A DNA stretch of 64,000 nt, taken from assembly GCF_003121705.1 (NCBI RefSeq), contig NZ_PYHR01000002.1:1178001-1242000 (forward strand). Reading direction: 5' to 3'. The translations under genes were made by a program, and so were the position numbers. Shown in pieces: positions 27,585 through 36,253 of this stretch (its first letter is position 1; every line of letters begins with the position of its first letter). The DNA is from Serinibacter arcticus. GTDB lineage: Bacteria; Actinomycetota; Actinomycetes; Actinomycetales; Beutenbergiaceae. The notes beneath the pieces are model-generated. The model worked only from the letters and a program-made list of their open reading frames with translations, was not told the origin of the DNA and did no database searches.

Positions 27585-28922
27585 ATGACCACCAGCGCGA
27601 GCACCGCTCTGCTCACCGACCGCTACGAGCTCACGATGATCGACGCGGCGCTCGCCGACGGCACCGCCGACCGCCGCTGCGTCTTCGAGGTGTTCGCCCG
27701 CCGCCTCCCGACGGGTCGGCGCTACGGCGTGCTGGCCGGCACGGGCCGGCTGCTCGAGGCCATCGCCGACTTCCGCTTCGGGGAGCAGGAGCTCGACTGG
27801 CTGCGCGAGCAGTCCGTCGTCAGCGAGCAGACCCTCGCCTACCTGGCCGACTACCGCTTCCGCGGCAGCATCACCGGCTACGCCGAGGGCGAGCTGTACT
27901 TCCCCGGCTCCCCCCTGCTCGTGGTCGACGCCACGTTCGCCGACGGGGTCATCCTCGAGACCCTGATCCTGTCGATCCTCAACTACGACTCCGCCGTCGC
28001 GGCCGCCGCGTCCCGGATGACGTCAGCCGCCGGGGACCGGCCGTGCCTGGAGATGGGATCGCGCCGCGCCCACGAGGCCGCGGCCGTCGCCGCCGCCCGC
28101 GCGACCGCCGTCGCCGGCTTCTCCGCGACCTCCAACCTCGAGGCCGGCCGCCGCTACGGCCTGCGGACCATCGGCACGGCCGCGCACGCGTTCACGCTGC
28201 TGCACGACGACGAGCGCTCGGCCTTCGTCTCGCAGGTCGCCTCCGCAGGGCCCGGGACGACCCTGCTGGTGGACACCTACGACGTCGAGCAGGGCGTCAT
28301 CACCGCGGTCGACGCCGCCGGGACCGCGCTCGGCGCCGTACGCCTCGACTCGGGCGACCTGCTCACGGTGGCCCGCGAGGTGCGCGAGCAGCTCGACGGC
28401 CTCGGCGCGACGGGCACGAGGATCGTCGTGTCCTCGGACCTGGACGAGTACGCGATCGCGGCGCTCGCCGTCGCCCCCGTCGACTCCTACGGCGTCGGCA
28501 CCTCGGTCGTCACCGGCTCGGGCGCCCCGACGTGCGGCATGGTCTACAAGCTCGTGCTGCGCGAGGGGAGCGACGGCCACATGCACGCCGTCGCCAAGGC
28601 GTCGGCGGGCGGGAAGTCGAGCGTCGGCGGGCACAAGGTCGCCGGACGCCGGATCGAGCACGGCCTGGCGACGGAGGAGGTCGTGGTCCTCTCCCCCGAC
28701 TCCGACGTCCCCGCGCTGCACCAGATCGCCGAGGTCGACGAGCTCCGGCCGCTGCACGTCCCGCTCGTCGTGGACGGCGTCGTGGACCCGACGTACACCG
28801 GTGCCGAGGGCGTGCGCCGCGCCGCGGAGCGGCACGCCGCGTCGCGCCTCGAGCTGCCTCGGGCGGCCTGGCGCCTGTCGGCGGGCGACGCCGCGATCCC
28901 GACCGAGATCATCACGGTCTGA
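27585..28922 (+). CDS. pncB: Nicotinate phosphoribosyltransferase
   Basis: 445 aa salvage enzyme that makes nicotinate mononucleotide from nicotinate and PRPP. Seen: ALLTDRYELTMIDAAL at the N-terminus, RRCVFEVFARRLPTGRRYGVLAG, LEMGSRRAHEAAAVAAARA, GTAAHAFTLLHDDE, and VRLDSGDL. Complete. The start at 27585 follows a -10-like hexamer; an in-frame TTG nine bases earlier is less likely. The de novo NAD genes nadB and nadC lie at the other end of the window, so the host has both salvage and synthesis. Confidence 0.95.
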   Translation: MTTSASTALLTDRYELTMIDAALADGTADRRCVFEVFARRLPTGRRYGVLAGTGRLLEAIADFRFGEQELDWLREQSVVSEQTLAYLADYRFRGSITGYAEGELYFPGSPLLVVDATFADGVILETLILSILNYDSAVAAAASRMTSAAGDRPCLEMGSRRAHEAAAVAAARATAVAGFSATSNLEAGRRYGLRTIGTAAHAFTLLHDDERSAFVSQVASAGPGTTLLVDTYDVEQGVITAVDAAGTALGAVRLDSGDLLTVAREVREQLDGLGATGTRIVVSSDLDEYAIAALAVAPVDSYGVGTSVVTGSGAPTCGMVYKLVLREGSDGHMHAVAKASAGGKSSVGGHKVAGRRIEHGLATEEVVVLSPDSDVPALHQIAEVDELRPLHVPLVVDGVVDPTYTGAEGVRRAAERHAASRLELPRAAWRLSAGDAAIPTEIITV

Positions 28923-28950
28923 CGCCTCCCGCCCACCATTCGAACGGCGG

Positions 28951-28969
28951 TAAGGCATGGCTAACCTCA
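28951..28969. promoter_or_regulatory. IdeR/DtxR-like iron box before the HemS-like gene
   Basis: TAAGGCATGGCTAACCTCA agrees with the DtxR/IdeR consensus at 15 of 19 positions; the right half GGCTAACCT is perfect. It is directly followed by TAGACT (28975-28980), a good -10. It is the second such box within 4.6 kb, and again before a heme-related gene. Confidence 0.65.
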
Positions 28970-28981
28970 CGCGTTAGACTC

Positions 28982-29008
28982 GTCCGGGCGCCGCGGTGGC
29001 GCCCGGAC
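28982..29008 (+). promoter_or_regulatory. Perfect hairpin in the leader of the HemS-like gene
   Basis: 11-bp stem GTCCGGGCGCC/GGCGCCCGGAC with a 5-base loop, right after the -10 element and about 20 bases before the start codon. No T-run follows. It may stabilise the mRNA 5' end or affect translation. Confidence 0.5.
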
Positions 29009-29027
29009 ATCGAGCGCGGGAGTGGAC

Positions 29028-29978
29028 GTGGCGGACAGCTGTGGGTGCGGGGGCGGACTCGCCCCCTCGTGCGGGCGCCGTGGTTTCAGCGACCTCCAGC
29101 TCCTCGAGGACCTCTCCCCCGGCGGCCTGAGCCCCCTTGCGACCGACGTGGCGGCGCTGTGCGACCACCTGCAGCTGCTCGAGGGCGCGACGGCGATCAC
29201 CAGCGGTCACGGTGCTGCGCTGGCCGCGACCGGTCGGTACGGCGCCCCGAGCACCGTCGGCGGGGCGCTCGCCCAGCCCGGTGTGACGCTGCGGTACCTG
29301 CCGGGCACCGTGACGACAGCGTTGCGCGTCGAACCACGCCCGTCGGTCCACCTCTCCCAGCCCGTCGCCGCCTCCGTGGACCTGTTCGACGGCGGTGGGC
29401 GCCGCGTTCACCAGGCCCGCCTGGCCGCGCCCGAGGACCTCCGGCTGCTCGACTCGGTCGGCCCGCCGACCGCCGGGACGGCCGACGCCACCGCCGTCGC
29501 GCCCCCCACCCCCGTCCTCGCCCGCCCCGGGCTGGACGACCAGATCGATCTCGTCGACTCCCACCTCACCGACGCCGGCGGCGCGCGCCTGCGCACGCTG
29601 CTGGGGCACGACGGCGGCCACGCCCGCCCCGTCGACCCGCAGCGGCTCGAGGCCGTCGTGGCGGGCGTGGCCGAGCTGGGTCTGCGCCCCACGTTCACGG
29701 TGACCTCGGGGATCCAGCAGTCGCACACCGGTCGAGTCGAGGCGATCGGGCACGCCGGCCGCACGCTCCGGCTGCGCTCGGGCGGGGCCGTCCTCGCCGT
29801 CTCCAGCACGTCGGTGCACCGGATGTGGGTCACGACGGCGCAGGGCCCGCACGGTCCGACGTCCGCCGTCGAGCTGTTCGACGCCGAGGGCCGCGCCCTC
29901 GTGCTGATCACCCTGACCGGGCACCACCCCGTCCCCGCGCACCGCGCGTGGGAGGAGCTCCTGATCGCCCAGCAGTAG
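29028..29978 (+). CDS. HemS/ChuX-like heme-handling protein (two-domain)
   Basis: About 316 aa. The protein has two related halves, as in HemS/HmuS: the first around YLPGTVTTALRVEPRPSVHLSQPVAASVDLFDGGGRRVHQARL, the second VEAIGHAGRTLRLRSGGAVLAV, then SVHRMWVTTAQGPHGPTSAVELFDAEGRALVLITL. Both end in the family pattern S-x-ELFDAxG. HemS-type proteins bind or degrade heme in the cytosol. An unusual N-terminal CGCGGGLAPSCGRRG adds three cysteines. An IdeR-like box upstream supports iron control. The family call is by motif only. Start: GTG at 29028 with GGGAG upstream; GTG at 29022 is possible. Confidence 0.65.
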   Translation: MADSCGCGGGLAPSCGRRGFSDLQLLEDLSPGGLSPLATDVAALCDHLQLLEGATAITSGHGAALAATGRYGAPSTVGGALAQPGVTLRYLPGTVTTALRVEPRPSVHLSQPVAASVDLFDGGGRRVHQARLAAPEDLRLLDSVGPPTAGTADATAVAPPTPVLARPGLDDQIDLVDSHLTDAGGARLRTLLGHDGGHARPVDPQRLEAVVAGVAELGLRPTFTVTSGIQQSHTGRVEAIGHAGRTLRLRSGGAVLAVSSTSVHRMWVTTAQGPHGPTSAVELFDAEGRALVLITLTGHHPVPAHRAWEELLIAQQ

Positions 29979-30020
29979 GCCGGGCTCCCGGGAGACCCGA
30001 CCAGCCCCACCCGGACGGGT

Positions 30021-30067
30021 GCTGCGGTCGTTGCGGATGAGGGTGACCCATCCGCAACCACCGCAGC
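30021..30067. repeat. Long near-perfect inverted repeat between convergent genes
   Basis: 19-base arms (30021-30039 and 30049-30067) with one internal C:C mismatch and a 9-base loop. The arms contain GCTGCGGT and GTTGCGGATG. It lies 43 bp after the HemS-like stop and 60 bp from the helicase stop. A bidirectional terminator is the simplest role, but the stem is longer than usual. Confidence 0.75.
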
Positions 30068-30126
30068 AGCGGTGTGGGGTGGCGTGTGGGCCGGGCGAGC
30101 ACCGGGGCGGGCCGAGCCGACCGGGC

Positions 30127-32022
30127 CTAGGACTTCCCGACGAACCAGTTGCGCACCTGCGCGATGCGCGAGCGGAGCTGCTCCGCGTTCGCGAGCGGCA
30201 CCTCGGGCCCGCCCGAGTGCTGGCGCAGCCGCGAGTGCACGACGCCGTGCGGCGTGCTGGACCGGCGGGCCCACGCCGAGACGAGCTGGTTGAGCTCCTT
30301 GCGCAGCCGCGTGAGCTCGCGGTGGTCGACGACGTCGGGCGCCGCCTCGGCCACGCCCACCGCGCCGGTGGCCTCCCCCGCACGTCCGTGACCGGAACGC
30401 ATGTGGGACGCCTGCCGGGCGCGCAGCGCCGAGGCCATCTCGTCCGTCTCCATGAGACCGGGGATCGCGAGGAAGTCGGACTCGACCTCGCCGCCGATGT
30501 CGCCGCCGGTGCCGAACTGGCCGCCGTCGAACAGGACGTGGTCGAAGGAGGCCTGAGCCTCGAGCGCCTGGAAGCCGGGGCCGTCGAGGTCGCTGGACGC
30601 CTTCTCCTCGCGGTTGGCCTCGGCGAGCGCGGCGTCGTCGAGCATCTCGCCGTCGGGCCCGACCTCCTTGCTCGGGCGGTCCAGCGCGTGGTCGCGCTCG
30701 ACCTCGAGCTCGCCGGCCAGGCCGAGCAGCACGGGCACGCTGGGCAGGAAGACCGACGCGGTCTCACCGCGGCGTCGGGCCCGCACGAACCGGCCGACGG
30801 CCTGGGCGAAGAACAGCGGCGTCGCCGTGGCCGTCGCGTAGACGCCCACCGACAGCCGCGGCACGTCCACGCCCTCGGACACCATGCGGACGGCGACCAT
30901 CCAGCGCTGGCGCCCCTGGGCGTACTCCTCGATGCGGCTCGAGGCCCCGTCGTCGTCCGACAGCACGACGACGGCGGGTTCCCCCGTGATCGCGCGCAGC
31001 TGGGCGGCGTAGGCGCGCGCCACGGTCTGGTCCGTCGCGATGACGAGGCCACCGGCGTCGGGCACCGAGCGGCGCACCTCCGACAGGCGGGTGTCCGCGG
31101 CCCGCAGGACCGCGGGGATCCACTCGCCGTCGGGCGCCAGCGCGGTGCGCCAGGCCTGGCCGATCATGTCCTTCGTCAGGGGCTCACCCAGGCGGGCGCT
31201 GACCTCGTCGCCGGCGCTGGTGCGCCACCGCATCTGGCCGGAGTAGGCGAGGAACATCACGGGACGCACGACGCCGTCGCGCAGCGCGTCGCCGTAGCCG
31301 TACGTGTAGTCCGCGCTCGAGCGGCGCACGCCGTCGGAGTCGGGCTCGTAGCTGATGAACGGGATCGGCGCCGTGTCGGAGCGGAACGGGGTCCCGGTCA
31401 GCGACAGCCGCCGCGCCGCGGGCTCGAAGGCGTACCGGACGCCGTCGCCCCAGCTCAGAGCGTCGCCGGCGTGGTGCACCTCGTCCAGGATCACGAGCGT
31501 CGGGGCGGACCTGGTACGGGCGTGGTGGAGCTCCGGGTTGGCCGCCACCTGGGCGTACGTCAACGCCACGCCGTTGAAGTGCGAGCCGTGCCGCTGCTGC
31601 GCGTTGCGGAAGGTCGGGTCGATCGCGATGCCGACGCGGGCGGCCGCGTCGGCCCACTGGGTCTTGAGGTGCTCGGTCGGCGCGACGACGGCGATGCGCG
31701 TGACGATCTTGCGCGCGAGCAGCTCGGTGGCCACGCGGAGCGCGAAGGTCGTCTTGCCGGCGCCCGGGGTGGCGACGGCGAGGAAGTCGCGCGGGTTCCG
31801 CTCGCCGTACGCCTCCAGCGCGGCGGCCTGCCAGGCCCGCAGGTTGCCCGCGGTCCCCCACGCGGCGCGCGCCGGGAAGGCCGGGGAGAGGTGCTCGGCC
31901 GCCGACGGCGACGGGGTGCTGGGGAGAGGTGGTGCGGCGGGGCGGAGGGCGTCGAAGAGGTCGGGCTCGGCCTGGTGCGACGCTGCACCGCCTTCGTCAC
32001 CCGCGCGCCGGAGCGCGCTCAC
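30127..32022 (-). CDS. DEAD/DEAH-box superfamily 2 helicase
   Basis: 631 aa SF2 helicase. Motif I ATPGAGKTT, Ia VVAPTEHLKTQW, motif II DEVH (LVILDEVHHAGD), motif III SLTGTPF, and motif VI QAVGRFVRARR are all present in order. The N-terminal 55 residues are Ala/Pro/Ser-rich. The C-terminal 230 residues are mostly charged and helical and look specific to the family. GTG at 32022 overlaps the DUF3039 stop by four bases. This pair is conserved in actinobacteria; its nucleic-acid substrate is not known to me. Confidence 0.9.
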   Translation of the reverse strand: MSALRRAGDEGGAASHQAEPDLFDALRPAAPPLPSTPSPSAAEHLSPAFPARAAWGTAGNLRAWQAAALEAYGERNPRDFLAVATPGAGKTTFALRVATELLARKIVTRIAVVAPTEHLKTQWADAAARVGIAIDPTFRNAQQRHGSHFNGVALTYAQVAANPELHHARTRSAPTLVILDEVHHAGDALSWGDGVRYAFEPAARRLSLTGTPFRSDTAPIPFISYEPDSDGVRRSSADYTYGYGDALRDGVVRPVMFLAYSGQMRWRTSAGDEVSARLGEPLTKDMIGQAWRTALAPDGEWIPAVLRAADTRLSEVRRSVPDAGGLVIATDQTVARAYAAQLRAITGEPAVVVLSDDDGASSRIEEYAQGRQRWMVAVRMVSEGVDVPRLSVGVYATATATPLFFAQAVGRFVRARRRGETASVFLPSVPVLLGLAGELEVERDHALDRPSKEVGPDGEMLDDAALAEANREEKASSDLDGPGFQALEAQASFDHVLFDGGQFGTGGDIGGEVESDFLAIPGLMETDEMASALRARQASHMRSGHGRAGEATGAVGVAEAAPDVVDHRELTRLRKELNQLVSAWARRSSTPHGVVHSRLRQHSGGPEVPLANAEQLRSRIAQVRNWFVGKS

Positions 32023-32363
32023 GCGTCCTGTCCGCCGGACCCGGAACCACCCGAGCCGTCAGAACCGCCGGAGTCGCCCGATCCCCCGTGCATGCCCGCG
32101 TAGATCTCCTTGCAGGCGGGGCACACCGGGAACCGGCTGGGGTCGCGCGTCGGGAGCCAGATCTTGCCGCAGAGGGCGATCACGGGCTCGCCCGACATGG
32201 CCGAGGCGAGGATGCGGTCCTTGGGCACGTAGTGCGCGTAGCGCTCGTTGTCGCCCGGCTGGGTCTGGCGCCGGGTCTCGTGGCGCTCGAGGGTGCTGGT
32301 GGAGCCCTGGGTACCAGGCCCCGACGGAGCGTCGGGGGCGCTGGGGGGAAGGGGCTCGCTCAT
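32019..32363 (-). CDS. DUF3039 family protein, probable zinc-binding
   Basis: 114 aa. Core: STLERHETRRQTQPGDNERYAHYVPKDRI in two blocks, SGEPVIALCGKIWLPTRDP, FPVCPACKEIYAGM. The cysteines CGK and CPAC probably bind zinc. The tail is Gly/Ser-rich low complexity. The start at 32363 has TACACT seven bases upstream (leaderless). First gene of a two-gene operon with the helicase. Confidence 0.85.
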   Translation of the reverse strand: MSEPLPPSAPDAPSGPGTQGSTSTLERHETRRQTQPGDNERYAHYVPKDRILASAMSGEPVIALCGKIWLPTRDPSRFPVCPACKEIYAGMHGGSGDSGGSDGSGGSGSGGQDA

Positions 32364-32370
32364 GCCTCCG

Positions 32371-32376
32371 AGTGTA
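32371..32376 (-). promoter_or_regulatory. -10 element (TACACT), leaderless start of DUF3039 gene
   Basis: TACACT on the minus strand seven bases before the ATG at 32363. Confidence 0.5.
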
Positions 32377-32433
32377 CGTGCCCCCACCGACACGACCCGG
32401 GCCCCGACGCACCCCGCCAGGGCCGGATCGGCG

Positions 32434-34070
32434 TCAGTGCTTCGGCCAGGACCGGATCGTCGTGAGCATCACCACACGGCGACGGTCCAGGATCCGACCG
32501 CCCCACCGCAGGCCGACGACGGCCGCGGCGACGCCCGTGGCTAGGCCGACGACCAGGGTCAGCCAGCCCCACGCGGCACCGACGGCGAACACCGGGATCA
32601 GGGTCAGCGCCGTCGGGATCACCACGACGCCCAGCACCACGAACGACCCCAGCTGGGCCACGAACGTCGCTCCCATCGCGCCCGTCTGGTTGGACATCGG
32701 GTTGGTCCCGGGCGGCGGCGCCGGGTACGGCACGGCCGCGCTGAACACTCCCGAGACCCCGGTCCCGGCCCCGAGCAGCGCGAGGGTCAGTCCGAGCACC
32801 GCCGGGACGAGGGCCGCCCGACCGCCCAGCGCCGGCGTCGCGATCGCCAGCACCACGGTGACGGGCACCAGCCAGAGCAGGACGCCGAGCGCCCGGCCCC
32901 AGCGGTCGTCGATCCCCCGCACGTCGGCGGCCACGTGGAGCCAGAACGCCGTCGAGTCGTAGGCGACGTCGTCGTGCACGGCCCACGCGCCGACCCACGC
33001 CATCAGCGGGGCGACGGCGAGCACGGCCCAGGAGACGGCGGTCGCCCGGTCGACGCCGGTCTCCTGGTTGGAGATCAGCACCGCCATGACGATCGGGACC
33101 ACGGGCAGGAAGATCAGCGAGAACGCCTGCACCAGGTAGCGCGGATCGCCTCGCCAGTAGCGCAGCGAGCGACCGGCGACGGCGGCGGCCCCCGGGCTCA
33201 CGCCGCGCCCCACGAGGCGGGCGACGATCGGCAGCCGCGTGCTGCGCGAGGTGCTGGAGCCGCCGTCGGACCCGACCGTCGTCATGGCGCGGTCCAGCAG
33301 CCGGCGGTACAGCGGCAGCCCGACGGCGATCACGACCGCCACGATCGCGAGCCGCGCCGCCGCGAGGCCCCAGGCCCCCGACGCGACGTCGGCGGGGATC
33401 GCCCACGGCGCCCCGAACGGTGTCCACGCCGCGACGGCGGCGATCGCGTGGAAGGAGAACCCGGACCAGTCCTGACCACCGAGGAAGGACGGCGTGAGGG
33501 AGAGGACGAGGACGAGGACCATCGCCACCATGCCGGCCACGTCTCGGCCCGCCGTCCGCGCATGGCGCCGGACGCCGCCGTCGTCGTGATGCGGGCGAGC
33601 AGGAAGCACATGACGGCGCCGAGGAACCCGCACAGCAGCGCGACGAGCACCGTGACGATCGAGGTGACCGCCCCGGCGGTGCTGAGCCAGGCGAACGCCG
33701 AGCCGAGGGACAGCAGGACCGTGACGATCCCGGGGATCGACACCGCCCCGGCGATGAGCAGACCGACGGCGAACTGTCGGCTCGGCGAGAGGTAGACCGC
33801 GAACCGCTGCGGGTCGAGCGTGCTGTCGAGCCCGAACGCCAGGACCGGGACGACGGTCCACCCCAGCACCATCAGCGATCCGCCCAGCACGAGCGCCGTG
33901 GTGCGGATCTCGTCGTCGACGGCGTTGAGGGCAGCCATCGCGGTGACCCCGAGCGCCAGCAGCCCCAGCCCGTAGAGCACCCCGAGGGCGAGCAGGACGA
34001 TGCGCCACTTCTCGCGCAGCAGGGTGTTGCGCAGGAGGGTGAGTCTCAGTCGTGCGAGGGTCGCAACCAC
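32434..34070 (-). pseudogene. ABC exporter permease, interrupted by a frameshift near 33546
   Basis: Membrane partner of the ATPase at 34046-34876. The first part (from GTG at 34070: VVATLARLRLTLLRN, then several membrane helices to LLARITTTAASGAMRGRRA) and the second part (DVAGMVAMVLVLVLSLTPSFLGG to the end RRRVVMLTTIRSWPKH) are in different frames. Adding one base at about 33546-33548 restores MRGRRARDVAGMVAMVL and one uninterrupted protein of about 545 aa. The total length, 1637 bp, is one short of a multiple of three. The start lies within the last 25 bases of the ATPase gene. Either a sequencing error in a G/C run or a recent mutation. Confidence 0.85.
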
Positions 34071-34876
34071 GGCAGACCTCCCGTCACCTCGGTCGCGCCG
34101 ACGAGCTCCGCGAAGCGGTGCTCGAGGTTGCCACCGCCGACCTCGGCGATCGTGCCCGAGGCCACCAGCGCGCCGGCGTTCATCACCGCGACGTGGGTGC
34201 ACAGGCGCTCCACGAGCTCCATCACGTGGCTCGAGAGCACGACCGTGCCGCCGTTGGCGACGAAGTCGCTCAGCAACCCGCGGATGTGCGAGGCGGAGAC
34301 CGGATCGACCGACTCGAACGGCTCGTCGAGCACGAGCACGCTCGGCGCGTGCACCATCGCGGTGGCCAGTCCGATCTTCTTCGTCATGCCGGCCGAGTAG
34401 TCGGCGACGAGCTTGCCCGCCTCCTCCGCGAGACCGAGGACCTGGAGCAGGTCGTCGGTGCGCTGCTTGACCACGGCGGGGTCCATCCCGCGCAGCAGGC
34501 CGGCGTACGTGACGAGCTCGGCGCCCGTGAGCCGGTCGAACAGCCGGAAGCCGTCGGGCAGGACGCCGAGCTGGCGCTTGGCCGCGTGCGGGTCCTTCCA
34601 GACGTCGACGCCGTGCACGAACGCGGTGCCCGTGTCGGGGGTGAGCAGGCCCGTGGCCATGCTCAGCGTGGTGGTCTTGCCGGCGCCGTTCGGCCCGACG
34701 ATCCCGAAGTAGGACCCGGCGGGGATCACGAGCTCGAACTGCTGCACCGCGACCTTGGGCCCGAAGCGTTTGAACAGGCCCCAGGTGCGCAGCGCGGGGA
34801 CGGGCTGTCCGGGCTGGGCGGGGACGGGCTGGCTCGGTTGACCGGGGGCGGCGGGAGGGGTGACGGCGTCGACCAT
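34046..34876 (-). CDS. ABC transporter ATP-binding protein (exporter type)
   Basis: 276 aa ATPase. A Pro/Gln/Ala-rich N-tail of about 28 residues precedes the ABC domain. Walker A GPNGAGKTT, Q-loop region KRQLGVLPDGFRLFDRLTG, signature YSAGMTKKIGLA (degenerate, lacking the LSGGQ consensus), Walker B VLVLDEPFESVDP, H-loop VVLSSHVMELVERLCTHVAVM. It resembles ATPases of ABC-2 type exporters. CAGGGT six bases before the ATG suggests a leaderless start. The permease follows with overlap. Substrate unknown. Confidence 0.9.
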   Translation of the reverse strand: MVDAVTPPAAPGQPSQPVPAQPGQPVPALRTWGLFKRFGPKVAVQQFELVIPAGSYFGIVGPNGAGKTTTLSMATGLLTPDTGTAFVHGVDVWKDPHAAKRQLGVLPDGFRLFDRLTGAELVTYAGLLRGMDPAVVKQRTDDLLQVLGLAEEAGKLVADYSAGMTKKIGLATAMVHAPSVLVLDEPFESVDPVSASHIRGLLSDFVANGGTVVLSSHVMELVERLCTHVAVMNAGALVASGTIAEVGGGNLEHRFAELVGATEVTGGLPWLRPSHD

Positions 34877-34945
34877 GCCTCCACCCTGACACCCGGAACG
34901 CGTCGGCGGATCCTCCGCGCGACGGAGATCGGTAGTCGGGAACGA

Positions 34946-34986
34946 CGAAGGGACGGGACCCGCCGATGGCGGTTCCCGTCCCTTCG
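34946..34986 (-). terminator. Hairpin terminator of the HU gene
   Basis: 19-base arms (CGAAGGGACGGGAcCCGCC against its complement, one mismatch) around the 3-base loop GAT, about 40 bases after the HU stop codon. Confidence 0.85.
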
Positions 34987-35026
34987 GACCCTCGGGCGGC
35001 GGATCAGCGTCCGCGCCCTGACGGGG

Positions 35027-35308
35027 TCACTTGCCGACGGCGGCCTTGAGCGTGCTGCCGGCCGAGAGCTTCACGCCGTAGCCGGCGGGGATGGAGATCT
35101 CCTCGCCGGTGCGCGGGTTGCGGCCCGTGCGGGCGGCGCGCTCGACGCGCTCGGCCGAGAGCAGGCCGGTCACCTTGACGGCCTCGCCCTTGCCGAGGTT
35201 CTCGATGAGGACCTCCTGGAAGGCGGCGAGTGCGTCGTCGGCCTGCTTCTTGGTCAGCGAGGCCTTCTCGGCGATGGCAGCAACGAGGTCGGTGCGGTTG
35301 ACGGTCAC
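35027..35308 (-). CDS. hup: HU family DNA-binding protein
   Basis: 93 aa nucleoid protein that bends DNA as a dimer. The whole HU fold is visible: MTVNRTDLVAAIAEKASLTKKQADDALAAF, GEAVKVTGLLSAERVERAARTGRNPRTGEEI (with the DNA-intercalating RNPRTGE arm) and a short end AGSTLKAAVGK. It lacks the long Lys/Ala-rich tail of mycobacterial HupB. GAAGGGGA upstream of the GTG at 35308 supports the start. Followed by a strong terminator; a -10-like TAGTGT lies upstream (rc of 35355-35360, approximate). Confidence 0.95.
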   Translation of the reverse strand: MTVNRTDLVAAIAEKASLTKKQADDALAAFQEVLIENLGKGEAVKVTGLLSAERVERAARTGRNPRTGEEISIPAGYGVKLSAGSTLKAAVGK

Positions 35309-35516
35309 AGGTTTCCCCTTCGTTCGTCGCGCGCAGTGTGCGCGCTGTCGGTGGGAGACACTACGCGCTTCCGACCAACTTTCCGCACAAACACGCCGTT
35401 TCTCGCGTGTCACCCCCGGCGGGGAGCCGCCGCGGACGGCGTCCCGACGCCGATCGCGACCCTCAGGCAACATTCAAGGCGCATCGCCCTGACCTGCGAC
35501 GACGCGGCCTCCGCCG

Positions 35517-35897
35517 TCAGGCCCGCGCGTCGATCGGGGTCTCGCCCGGCTCCCTGCCCGGCTTCTCGTGCGGCGTCGCGAGCTTGAGCCCGATCACGCA
35601 CCCGACGATGCCGACCAGGAAGGCGACCTTGAGCGGTGAGGCCGACTCGGTCCCGGTGAGCATCGCCCACCCGACGGTCAGCGCGGCCCCCACCCCGACC
35701 CAGACGGCGTACGCGGTGCCCATCGGGATGGCGCGCATGGCGAGCGCGAGGCCCACCATCGAGAACGTGAGGGCGACGGCGAAGACGAGCGTCGCCGTCG
35801 GGACGGAGAAGCCGTCGGACAGGCCGAGGGCGGTCGCCCAGACGGCCTCGAGCACGGCGCTGAGCAGGAGCACGATCCACGCGTTGCGGCTGGTCAT
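35517..35897 (-). CDS. SMR family transporter, second subunit of guanidinium exporter pair
   Basis: 126 aa with four membrane helices. Seen: NAWIVLLLSAVLEAVWATALGLSDGF with the essential membrane Glu (LEAVWA), and AIPMGTAYAVWVGVGAALTVGWAML. The pattern EAVWA and GTAYAVWVGIGA is that of the SugE/Gdx clade, which exports guanidinium in exchange for protons, not the EmrE multidrug clade. A hydrophilic tail of about 18 residues distinguishes it from its partner. It begins two bases after the partner's stop codon. Together they probably form a heterodimer under the riboswitch at 36254. Confidence 0.9.
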   Translation of the reverse strand: MTSRNAWIVLLLSAVLEAVWATALGLSDGFSVPTATLVFAVALTFSMVGLALAMRAIPMGTAYAVWVGVGAALTVGWAMLTGTESASPLKVAFLVGIVGCVIGLKLATPHEKPGREPGETPIDARA

Positions 35898-35899
35898 GG

Positions 35900-36238
35900 C
35901 TAGGCCACCACCTTGAGGCCGACGACGCACAGCACCAGGCCGAGGAGCAGCAGCACCCGCACGCGGGTGACCTTCTCGGCACCGGAGACCATGCTCCAGA
36001 CGACGGCGAGCAGCGCACCGATGCCCACCCAGACGGCGTAGGCCGTCCCGGTGGGGATGGCGGTCATCGCGTAGGCGAGACCGGCCATCGACGCGGCGAG
36101 CGCGACGACGAAGACGACCGTGGGAACGAGCCGGCGGAACCTGTCCGAGGCGGCGAGAGCGGCGGCCCAGACGGCCTCGAGGATCCCGGAGACGACCAGC
36201 ACGGGCCAGTGCGCCTCGAGGGTGGAGAGTGCGGACAC
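35900..36238 (-). CDS. SMR family transporter, first subunit of guanidinium exporter pair
   Basis: 112 aa, four helices. Seen: WPVLVVSGILEAVWAAALAASDRF (Gdx-type LEAVWA with the essential Glu), AIPTGTAYAVWVGIGALLAVVWSMV. GTG at 36238 has AGGAAGG seven bases upstream, and that ribosome binding site directly follows the guanidine-III riboswitch. First gene of a two-gene operon. Confidence 0.9.
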   Translation of the reverse strand: MSALSTLEAHWPVLVVSGILEAVWAAALAASDRFRRLVPTVVFVVALAASMAGLAYAMTAIPTGTAYAVWVGIGALLAVVWSMVSGAEKVTRVRVLLLLGLVLCVVGLKVVA

Positions 36239-36253
36239 GACAGAGCCTTCCTG

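Noticed and set aside
32434-34008. Reading the frameshifted permease as a separate 524-aa protein
   Set aside because: Its first 150 residues are Arg/His/Gly-rich out-of-frame sequence; only the part after about 33546 is a membrane protein, and it joins the upstream frame when one base is added.
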